Assembly: GCA_037127255.1 (NCBI GenBank)
Contig: JBANSL010000020.1
Location: 62,135,598-62,199,597, forward strand
Length of the DNA: 64,000 bases
Reading direction: 5' to 3'
DNA from: Persicaria tinctoria
Taxonomy: Eukaryota > Streptophyta > Magnoliopsida > Caryophyllales > Polygonaceae
This document shows, piece by piece, positions 55,411 to 64,000 of this stretch (the first letter of the stretch is position 1; each line of letters opens with the position of its first letter). The notes under the pieces are model-generated. The model was given only the letters and a program-made list of their open reading frames with translations. It was not told the origin of the DNA and made no database searches. Position numbers and translations under genes: made by a program.

Positions 55411-55865
55411 ATATTTATCTACGAACCAAAATGATAATCTAAATCTTATGATAGTTTTATATAGTTTAATACAAATTTTTTAAATAATACCATATGATTA
55501 TTTTTGAAATGAAATTAAAACTCTCTCATTAATTAACAATTGTAAATTCATAACAAAACCAAAACAAATTTAATAAATAAAGAAAACTATAAAAATATTT
55601 AGAAATTAGAAACAAATCTAATTCAAGCGAAAAAATAAGTTTACAATTGAATTGTTTATCCTCCTAACCTAAGATCAATGATGCGATCTCAAAAATCTCT
55701 AGCCTCGAACAACACCTTCTTCAAAATAAAATTCAACACATACCTCGAACGGGTTTTTATTTTCCAAATAATGAATTTAATAATCTGACAATTAGAATCA
55801 AAAAATATATGTGGCAAACCATCGTCTTATACCAACTGAAAAAACATAAAGGATTGTGGCAAACC

Positions 55866-57003
55866 ATCGTCTTATACCAATTGAAAAAACATAACGGATT
55901 GTCTAGCTTTGCCTCTGCTACATATATCCAAGGTACAATTGAGCATTTGAATAACTCTCACAAGTCACAACTGTCATCAGTAACACACCCTTGACCCTCG
56001 TTTAGCGGATTCCGACCCGAATTTAAAAATTTGACAAACAACTTCCGTCCTTTCACCACGGGAATTTAAAATAATTATCAGATGGCGATATCCTTTTCGG
56101 TTTTTAAAATCTAATCGATCGAAGAGCGGGTTTCGGAAACTAACACTCGGGAAATCGATTTCGGGATTCAAATTTCGTATATTCGGGATTCTAAATTTAG
56201 GATATATAATAATAATAATTATTATTATTATTTTCTATTTTTAATTACAAAAATAAAAAAATTAATTGATTTATAACAAAAAAACATGTTTTCTATTTTT
56301 AAAAGTTTTATTAAAAAATATTTTTAATTAGTAAAATATTCTTAAAATAATAAAGAAGTGGTTATACATGACATGTGACAGTATGAATTATAATATTAGT
56401 ATAGAATATTATAATTCTTAAAATAATAAAGAAGTGGTTTCTATTTTTAACAGTATGTCTTATACCAATTGAAAAAACATAAAGGATTGTCTAGCTTTGC
56501 CTCTGCTACATATATCCAAGGTACAATTGAGCATTTGAATAACTCTCACAAGTCACAACTGTCATCAGTAACACACCCTTGACTCTCGTTTAGCGGATTC
56601 CGACCCGAATTTAAAAATTTGACAAACAGTTTCCGTCCTTTCACCACGGGAATTTAAAATAATTATCGGATGGCGATATCCTTTTCGGTTTTTAAAATCT
56701 AATCGATCGAAGAGCGGGTTTCGGAAACTAACACTCGGGAAATCGATTTCGGGATTCAAATTTCGTATATTCAGGATTCTAAATTTAGGATATATAATAA
56801 TAATAATAATTATTATTATTATTTTATATTTTAAATTACAAAAATAAAAAAATTAATTGATTTATAACAAAAAAACATGTTTTCTATTTTTAAAAGTGTT
56901 ATTAAAAAATATTTTTAATTAGTAAAATATTCTTAAAATAATAAAGAAGTGGTTATATATGACATGTGACAGTATGAATTAAAATATTAGTATAGAATAT
57001 TAC
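55866..57003. repeat. 588-bp tandem duplication inside the Helitron
   Basis: CTTATACCAATTGAAAAAAC recurs at about 55870 and 56459, and the following 550 bp match closely. Each copy keeps a 64-codon minus-strand ORF (56171-55977 and 56759-56565, starting MNPEIDFPSVSF) with only three residue differences. I do not recognise the ORF; it may be LTR-like sequence. Confidence 0.85.
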
Positions 57004-57422
57004 AAATATATATAGCCCATCATTTAACATATATCAAATAAAAAAAGTAATATGTTGCAATATATAAAAATATTGACTAAAAAAGAGCAAATAAATATTC
57101 ATCATGATTTTTCTTAATATGGTAGAACATTAGAAAGTATAGGCCAAACATTTGAACAGAAAAATGTTTTCTTACCGTTTAACATGTAGGAAATGATACA
57201 CTTTCCAAAATAAAAATATATGATCCTTCCAAAAATAAAAAGTAAATCAACTTTGAAGTTTGAACATATATACCTAGGTTTTCTTATTAAGATATTTATA
57301 GTTTATATGGTATTGTAGAAGAAATGTGGCACAATATTATTGGTTGAAAATTTAGGCGGGAATTTTTTTTACCAGAAGCTGCCATGTGGCAGAAACAACT
57401 TCTGCTTTAGTATTGTTTAGGA

Positions 57423-58372
57423 TTAATGATCACTAACCTGCAAAATAAATTATAAGAAATAAAATTTGAATTATTAATCGACCTCTTGCATTTGGGTCGT
57501 TAATAATTTACAATCATTCACTATTGAATCAACTTGCATTTGGGTCGAGTAAGGCTTCGTTTGGATTCCTAAAGCATAACTTATAATGCTTCATTATGTA
57601 TCATAATTGCTTCTAATTATGAGTAGTGTTTGGTAATATAAAATAAACGTGTTTCCTTCAGAAAATGAATTAAACCCATCCCTGTCAACCCGATGCCACT
57701 GTAGTACTGTACATGTCACCATAAATCCATCCCGCCGTTTACTCATCAATCTAAAACCCAAATACCTATCTTAGGGATGTAGATCTGAAACAACCCACCA
57801 AACCCAAACTTTGAAATATGCATACATACCAGTCAGTGCCTCAAATTCACAAAATTTACCAAATAACCACATGAATCAAACGAATTCGCACTTGAAAAGA
57901 CACAATTGATGCACCAATTTCATGAATTGTTGTGATTTTAATCGATTTGTGAATTAGGGTTTGACCTTTTCAAGCTAATTGGGGGAGGCGGGGTGGGTTA
58001 AAGGTGAAAGGGTTGATTGTGTTATGTTAATGGGAGGAGAGAGTGGAGGAGATGATATCGAAGACGAGCCAGAGGTCGGAGACGGTGGTCAAAAGAGGTG
58101 TATATATGGGGCTGGTGAAGTAATAGTCAGGGAAGTAGGAGGCTTTACGCTTGGTTGCTGCAAAAATTGAGGTTTTAGAGAGTCAAATTGTTAGATTCGA
58201 GATGATGGTGAGGCTAGTGAGGCAGGAGGTGGAAGTCATGGTGAGGCGGGAGGTGGAAGCTATGGCTGGGAGATGGAGCCATATCAATGGTGGACTACAA
58301 GGGCACCAGGAGAAAAAAAAAAAGAGATGTATTATAATCATTTATTTACCAAACACACCTTTATATTATAAA
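57423..58372. other. MITE-like segment with gene-like interior
   Basis: GGCTTCGTTTGGATTCC near 57552 and TTACCAAACACACC near 58347 are weakly inverted ends of the common GTTTGG type. The interior 57870-58310 has a higher GC content and a Gly/Val/Glu-rich frame (57979-58170) that is not recognisable. No target duplication was found. Confidence 0.3.
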
Positions 58373-59585
58373 CTAGTGTAATACCCGTGCCTTCAAGGCA
58401 CGGGAGCTTGATCCATTTTAATTTGAATATCATTTATATATCTATATAATACTATATTGATATGTGTGTATGTGTTTACAACAAAAATATGTATAAAATA
58501 TTTTTTTATAATTTATAAATTAGTTGAAAAGAGATACGATACAAATTTTGAAAATGATTTAATAAGGTAAAGTAGTAATAATACTCAAACACACCATCTA
58601 ATATAATTTGAAATAAATATATAATTATTATCATTAGCATAGATCTAAAAAAGTAAAATATAAGCTCCCGTACAAATATTAAAAAATCATAAGCACATGA
58701 TTGTGTGAATAATTTTGAAGTTAAATATGTAGATGTACATAACTTATTGATTAGTTTTCATGAGAAAGATGGTTAGAAAGATAGAGAAATTAATAGTGAA
58801 AATAAAGGTAAGATGGTAAAAAAAAGATCCTTAAAGGTAGAAAAGTGATCTAAGAAGCCTCATCCAAGATGTAAAATAAGCATTAGTAATGCTTGTGAGT
58901 CTTAAAATATTATTTATTTTTCGATAGTCATTTAAGATGTCTAAAATAATTAAATTATAAAATAACACTTAATTGGCTCTAATTGATTTTTATAATTAAT
59001 TTTTGAAATCGAATATTTACAAATTGATTATTACATGTTCGTTGTATGTAGACATTGTGGGGAATATTGCAATCGGTTAAAAATGATAAATCAACAATTT
59101 CAATATCCAAGAATAAAATCAGCCAAGAATTGACGAATGTTCAATGTACGTAGACGATTAAAATAGATCACAAATTGACATACAACATATCAAATTAAAT
59201 AATATTTTAGTATAAAAATAGGAAACAAATATGTTTAAAATAGGAAACAGATATTTTAAAATTTCAGCAATAATATTGACCAATAAGAAAATACCATTTG
59301 AATAAAAAATTCAAGTTTAATTGTGAGCGTGACACATCAGCAATATAACCGAAAAGAGATTGCAATCGGGAAAAAAATGGAAACATGTCTCAATATTTAC
59401 GACAATATAACCGAAAATAAAAAAAGGGAATGGATTCAAATCATATTTAAAATAGGAAACAAATATTTTAAAGTTTCCATAATAATATTTACCAATAAGA
59501 AAATCTCATTTGAATAAAAAATTCAACTTTAATTGTGGGCGTGACACGTCAGCAAAATGCTAGCAGAATTAGTAATATTAATAGA
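58373..59585 (-). mobile_element. Probable non-autonomous Helitron, 1.2 kb
   Basis: The minus-strand 3' end is a perfect hairpin, CCCGTGCCTT-GAAGGCACGGG, then TATTACA and CTAG and T (58373-58405). The 5' end is placed at TCTATTAATATTACTAATTC (59585), followed by GCTGACGTGTCACGCCCAC. A second, diverged copy of the 5' region lies at 59225-59335, so one copy may be nested in another. Short duplications of internal sequence continue to 59740. Confidence 0.6.
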
Positions 59586-59760
59586 TAGATAATAGATAGA
59601 TAGATAGATATATTGCAATCGGAAAAAAAAAATGGAAACATGTCTCAATATTTACAGCAATATAACCGAAAATAAAAAAAAAGGAATGGATTCAAATAAT
59701 AAAAAAAAATGGAAACATGTCTCAATATTTACAGCAATATATATATATATATATATAATG
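59586..59760. repeat. GATA/TA microsatellites and duplicated Helitron sequence
   Basis: A (GATA)n run at 59586-59610 is followed by two copies of ATGGAAACATGTCTCAATAT (59633 and 59709) that also occur at 59377, then (TA)n at 59737-59757. Confidence 0.8.
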
Positions 59761-59949
59761 AGATTTATTTAGATTTAATAATTTTGTTGAATCATATGTT
59801 AATTATGTATAGTAATTAAGTATTGTAATACGTTAATTAGCTAATTAAACGAGTATTAATATCAAATTTATTTAAATTAAAAAAAAAGCGCACATAGCAG
59901 AGTGATTTTTTGTAACAAATAGATACTTAGACCATTATAACAGGGAAGT

Positions 59950-60025
59950 AGAATTTGAAATCGTAACTTATTGGTTACTACTCTATATATATTATCCTTA
60001 ATTACCAACTAAGCTACTAATCCTT
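59950..60025 (-). repeat. tRNA-derived SINE head (family A)
   Basis: The minus strand has A box TAGCTTAGTTGG (60005-60016) and a decayed B box, preceded by TTGTCAAGG. It matches the 16.2-kb copy over GTAGT(A/G)ACCAATA and CGA(A/T)TTC(A/G)AAT. Confidence 0.55.
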
Positions 60026-60112
60026 GACAATGAAATTTTGTTATATGTGATGACTATATATATGATGTAAGTGATATGTCACATTTGCCAATACAAGTGG
60101 TGTATATTAATA

Positions 60113-60313
60113 CTCTATTGTTTCGAAATAAATGTCCTTTTTACTATTCAAGCACGCATTAATTTAATGAGATAAAAACTCTATAAAATATTATTTTTAA
60201 TCAATTTTTCATAATTTCTGAAATTATGGAAAAAAAAATATTTTATAGAGTTTTTATCCCCTTAAAAAACGTACACTAAAATTCAAACGACTTTTATTTT
60301 GAAACGGAGGGAG
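60113..60313. mobile_element. Stowaway MITE, 201 bp
   Basis: TA at 60111-60112 and 60314-60315. The right end reversed is CTCCCTCCGTTTCAAAATAA; the left end CTCTATTGTTTCGAAATAAA is diverged. The arms around ACTCTATAAAATATTATTTT pair. Confidence 0.85.
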
Positions 60314-60352
60314 TAGTGTTGTTGGAAGCAAAGGCTGACCCTTTTTAAATTA

Positions 60353-60515
60353 AGGGTGTTGCTAGATACACCACAAATCACAAGGTTAAAATTGCACGTC
60401 CTTAAGGACGTGCAAGCCTTGTGTCTAATTAATATTTTAAAAAAAAATTAACCCCTTTTAATCATGCACGTCCTTAAGGACGTGCATGACTTGGGGTGTA
60501 TATAGCCGAACCGTA
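60353..60515. mobile_element. Small MITE with twin perfect palindromes
   Basis: GCACGTCCTTAAGGACGTGC occurs twice as the core of perfect palindromes at 60392-60415 (24 bp) and 60463-60488 (26 bp). The surrounding arms GCTAGATACACCACAAATCA and, in reverse, GGCTATATACACCCCAAGTC are imperfect inverted repeats, so the unit looks like a 160-bp transposon derivative. Ends are approximate. Confidence 0.6.
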
Positions 60516-60573
60516 AATTAATCACACTCCATAGGTACGTTTTTTGGACACACACACATGCACACATTACAAG

Positions 60574-61160
60574 TAGGGATGGCAATGGGTCGGGTGGTGG
60601 GTGGATGGACTCCCATTTCACCCGACCCACCATGGATGACCCATCACCCCATTCGATCCACCACCCATATCCACTTTCATCCATATCCATCGGGTGAGCG
60701 GGTGAAATGGGTGAAATTAATATGGATGACATATGAGTGATTTTTGCTAAATACACATCATTGAATTCCAATAAAAACATGTAGAGAAAACAGAGGCTAA
60801 AATAACTTCATCTTGCACATTAAGTCTTAAATAAGTCATCCTAAGTTTAAATAACATTGTCTTAACACAAACGCGAGTTTAAATAACATTGTCTTAAGGA
60901 AAATAAGCCGTCCAGCAACATCAAGATAAGAGTGGTGGAGGACGAAGAGGGCAAGAAGCTTGCAGAACGATGTGCCGATTAGGAAGTTATGGTTTAGAAA
61001 ATTAAAAGGTTTGTATGTTTTTTATATAAATAATACTTTTATAATGTAGATGGATGATGGATCGGGTCGGGTGGTGGATGATGGGTCGGGTGGTGGATCG
61101 GGTGTGGGTGGAAAAAATCTCACCCCACCCAACCCACCACCATTATCCACTTTTCACCCA
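60574..61160. repeat. hAT-like GGGTCGGGT repeat remnant
   Basis: TAGGGATGGCAATGGGTCGG at 60574 is a typical hAT-type terminus. The segments 60574-60720 and 61045-61165 carry GGGTCGGGTGGTGG and its complement in both orientations. The right terminus is missing, so it is truncated. No gene is present. Confidence 0.45.
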
Positions 61161-61449
61161 CTTTTTTTTTTTTTCCGGATTTTCACACAATTACCGACTG
61201 GCTAGAGCTTTTTGCAAGAGTTTCTTTGTATTCTAATTTGTAGAAACATCCAAATAGGTAAATTTCTTCCCATTATCGTCTTCTCTTTTCCCTCTCAACA
61301 CAAAACTTTCAACTCTTTTCTATTTTTGGATGCTTTGAATTTTCATCGATCTCAATCCATCTTCCTCCGAGTCAAACTTCATAAAATTGGAAGGTATTGT
61401 GCTAACCTTGGACAATGAACGTCTTCTCCAATCTGCGTCGTGATCTTAT

Positions 61450-61640
61450 GGGTGTTATATAAGCCGAGCTACTCAAGCTCGACCTCGTTTATATTCTAAG
61501 AAAATGAGTACTCAAGCGCGATCGAGCTCTGTTCGAAAAAAATGATCTAAACGATCGAGCTCGAGCTGAGCTTGGTTAAATACTTGCAAGCTAAGTGTGA
61601 GCATAATTTTTAGCTCGAAAACAAAAGTTAGCTTGGTTAC
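61450..61640. repeat. GAGCTCGAGCT-rich repeat remnant
   Basis: Same word family as 46000-46330 and 51385-51660 (AAGCTCGACCTCGTTTATAT, GATCGAGCTCGAGCTGAGCT). Confidence 0.5.
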
Positions 61641-62393
61641 TTAAGGCTTCAAGAGAAAATAAAATAAAATAAGCTAGTGATACAGTAACTGTTATGACTT
61701 TTATGAACAACATAAGCAGGAAATACAAAATCAACACGGAAAACACGTGCTTAATTTTGAATTCTTAATTGCTAATACGCACGTGGTGGAATTTTGAGTT
61801 CGCATGTGTACGTTAGACAGTACATATACATACAATTATATAGCCGAATATTAATTTTATTTTAATCCTGTACTTAGAATTCGTATTATGATTTGGAAAA
61901 AAAAATTCATACCCTCCGTCTAAAGAAAATTAATATTTTAAGCTATTGTATTTATAATAAAAAAGAGTCAATGTTTTAATTTATAATAAGCTCTTTTGAG
62001 TCTATATTTATTCCATTTACTATCTAATTATCCTTTTTGATATTAAAAAATTTAATAGCCTAAAAGTATATTTTTTAACTAAAATTTTCATCTATTTTTA
62101 TCACTTAGTAATTGTCATCACATTTCAATAAATGAAAATAAAAACGATTAAAAGAAAAAAGTACAAGAGAAAATTGACGAAGCATCACAATTTGGATGCA
62201 AGGGGGAGGATTGCTCCTTTGGATGACATAAATAAATATCGTGTTCGATGTATTTTTGTTTCTGATAAATTTCGGTAGTTCATATGATATGGGGTCATAT
62301 GTATCGAAGTGATATGAATATTGTTGTGTGTGCGTATTGTTAGTTGTAAGGTTGTTATAACCACTTTGTTTAGGTAGGGATGGCAGGGAAGAT

Positions 62394-62519
62394 AACGTCA
62401 TACATGTTAAGAAAATTGATGGTAAGTATAACCCTGCAGATTTTGGCACTAAAATTGTTCCTTATAAAAAATTTGTATTCTGCAGGAACTTCCTCCATTT
62501 GGAGGATTTCCATGGGTGA
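62394..62519 (+). pseudogene. Copia polyprotein C-terminus (RNase H end)
   Basis: One frame reads HVKKIDGKYNPADFGTK, then KFVFCRNFLHLEDF and a stop. The NPADxxTK motif and a following Cys are typical of the last residues of Ty1/copia RNase H. Upstream sequence (62140-62390) is out of frame, so only the tail is readable. A polypurine stretch AAAAATAGAGGGTGATT (62600-62616) and an LTR follow, in correct copia order. Confidence 0.75.
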
Positions 62520-62616
62520 TCCTTGCATGACTGGGCTGATGACGGACTGGCCTTGAATCCACTTTGTTTAGGTTATAGTCTGCCTGGAGCAAGACTTAGA
62601 AAAATAGAGGGTGATT

Positions 62617-63569
62617 TGTTGTAATGTTATGTGTTATATTTCCCTATGTCTTGCTTTCATATATGTTACATGTAATATTGTTATGTGCTTGTAATCATGT
62701 ATGAGTGTATGATGAGTATACATATAACATATATTATATACTTAGGTATACATGGATGCACAAGTTATAATTAGGCTCGACTGAGTGGTATTGAGTCGAG
62801 AAATCGACTTGATCCTCTAACGAGTCTAATAAACACTTGTGGAGTGATAATGTATAAACTATAGTATATAATGTATGTATAATATGTATGATATATATGG
62901 AAGAAGTCTTACCCGGATGTGGGCCTTAAGGCCATCTCCAAGCCCAAAGATCTCTCAGGCTGAGTGGGCTTGGCGGTCTGGTCCATTGGAGTGAAGCGCT
63001 GCGTTTTTTGGCCCTGGCTTCACTTGAGATCCGATGCCCTAGCTATTTAAGCTCGCTAGCAGCTTCTGGAATCCTCAGTTCAGCTCTCTCTCTCTCATCC
63101 GTCTCTTCTCAAACGCTCTCAAAAGGTTTCTAGGGTTTGCTCCTGGATCCTCCCCGGCGATTGTGAAGACGAAGGCGTTGGCTGTTCTCGGTGATCTCCT
63201 GGTGGTGGCGCGGCTAAGCTCCTGGCTTTGGTTGCCGCTTGTCTCACGTCTAGAGATCTAGGGTTTGGGAGTTTCGAAGCGATCTTCGAACTCCGGTCAT
63301 CCCACACAGGGGGATCTTCTTCTCTTTGTATCTCTGAAACTCGTACATGTTAGATCTAGGGTTTATCTTTGAATTGCTTGATTGTAACCCTCTGTTGAAC
63401 ATTTACCTAGTGGATTCGGCCGCTTCTTGAGGCCCCGAGGACGTAGGCATCTTTTGCCGAACCTCGTAAAAACTCTGGTGTTGTTCTTGCATGTTTTGTT
63501 TGAGTTTCTTATTCTTATCTCTCGCTTCCGCATAAATCACTTTCGTTATATCGAATCTCGGTTTCAACA
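62617..63569 (+). mobile_element. Copia 3' LTR, 953 bp
   Basis: Starts TGTTG after the polypurine tract and ends CAACA, a perfect 5-bp terminal inverted repeat. It contains a TATA box (CTATTTAAG, about 63043), a CT-rich start region (63082-63102) and the TTTTGCCGAACCTCGTAAAA box often seen in plant copia LTRs. The element is 5'-truncated; no second LTR is in the window. Confidence 0.75.
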
Positions 63570-63577
63570 CAATTTTA

Positions 63578-63630
63578 CAGAAATGAGAGAAAACAAACTC
63601 TTACATAAATGAGAGAAAACAAACTCTTCC
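63578..63630. repeat. 26-bp tandem duplication
   Basis: AATGAGAGAAAACAAACTCT is present twice in a row (from about 63581 and 63607). Confidence 0.9.
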
Positions 63631-63900
63631 TCCATCTTACTATTCACACGGTAATTATCTCGCATGTTGCACGGAAAATATCCGCAACTGCGCATCACGG
63701 GAGCGCATAATTGGCGATTGTGAATGTCGAGTGCGCTCATGTGATCCTTCTTCCTCTCCCATTGTCAGAAGTGCGGACGCGCACTATGCGTAAGGTTGTG
63801 CACCATTTCACCGGCCATTTTCGTACCTTCCTTCCACCATGTCTGTTCCTCTTTGTCACCCCGTTCCCGATCTCCGCTCCAAACAAATCTCGCTGGTCTG

Positions 63901-64000
63901 ATGGACGGCGCCGCCGACAACCCTGATTCGCATCCCTACTCCACCGAATCTTGCTGGTCAGTGACGGTCGGTGTTGTCTCGCCCTCCAAGGACTTGAGCA
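63901..64000 (+). CDS. Possible gene start, cut by the window end
   Basis: ATG followed by 33 open codons (MDGAADNPDSHPYSTESCWS, then VTVGVV) to the edge. The region before it (63640-63900) has a pyrimidine-rich, GC-richer leader, unlike the AT-rich transposon DNA. I do not recognise the product. It could equally be a captured fragment. Confidence 0.3.
   Translation, partial: MDGAADNPDSHPYSTESCWSVTVGVVSPSKDLS

Larger units (their letters stand above)
54851..57422 (-). mobile_element. Probable non-autonomous Helitron, 2.6 kb
   Basis: The minus-strand 3' end is the hairpin TTCGTGC-AAA-GCACGGA, then GAATAGA and CTAG, followed by T (54851-54876). The 5' end is TCCTAAACAATACTAAAGC at 57422, preceded by A, with GCCACATGGCAG shortly after. 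It contains an inserted hAT element and a 588-bp tandem duplication. No Rep/helicase is present. Confidence 0.65.

Overview
The window is nuclear DNA of a flowering plant, almost certainly a eudicot. It holds intron-bearing host genes with GT-AG junctions, a plant DYW-class PPR gene, a CYP94 cytochrome P450 and an alcohol-forming acyl-CoA reductase. These sit in AT-rich DNA crowded with plant transposons: L1-type LINEs, Stowaway and Tourist MITEs, Mutator-like elements with 9-bp target duplications, Helitrons, hAT elements, SINEs and a copia LTR. The order (perhaps Lamiales) is only a guess.

Layout. 0.4-2.1 kb: a two-exon Myb-like/NAM-associated protein, probably ORF1 of a PIF/Harbinger transposon. 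2.2-8.6 kb: a long decayed L1-type LINE on the minus strand. 9.6-16 kb: LINE fragments, a GATATC-rich MITE, a Pack-MULE carrying an AP2/ERF fragment, a Stowaway and a second Mutator-like element with a nested foldback element. 16.8-21.1 kb: a probable 4.3-kb Helitron holding gene-like sequence, minisatellites and two MITEs. 21.8-26.5 kb: the histone chaperone gene HIRA (10 exons). 27.0-30.1 kb: an intronless DYW-type PPR gene, followed at 30.2-30.8 kb by a broken duplicate of the 3' part of HIRA. 31.9-34.8 kb: nested MITEs and a truncated LINE. 35.2-40.4 kb: a fatty acyl-CoA reductase gene (9 exons) with transposons in its introns. 40.7-41.0 kb: an orphan promoter plus first-exon-like segment. 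41.1-43.1 and 48.1-50.0 kb: two related elements with dense arrays of TGCTGAAA/TTTCAGCA; the second lies in the 5-kb intron of a CYP94-type P450 (44.5-50.9 kb, minus strand). 51-64 kb: mostly transposon remnants (LINE RNase H, solo LTR, two Helitrons, hAT, foldback MULE, twin palindromes, SINE, copia 3' LTR), ending in the possible start of another gene.

The host genes do not form a pathway. HIRA deposits histone H3.3, the PPR protein probably edits organelle RNA, the reductase makes fatty alcohols for surface lipids, and the P450 probably oxidises fatty acids or a jasmonate conjugate. The last two are both lipid-related but on opposite strands and separated by transposons.

The most unusual signals are the TGCTGAAA-array element pair, the Pack-MULE with an ERF fragment, the covarying stem-loops at LINE 3' ends, the foldback MULE trio with perfect 9-bp target duplications, twin perfect palindromes at 60.4 kb, and the HIRA fragment duplicated across the PPR gene. 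Exon boundaries were derived by reading splice sites and checking reading-frame continuity. Nothing was searched against a database.
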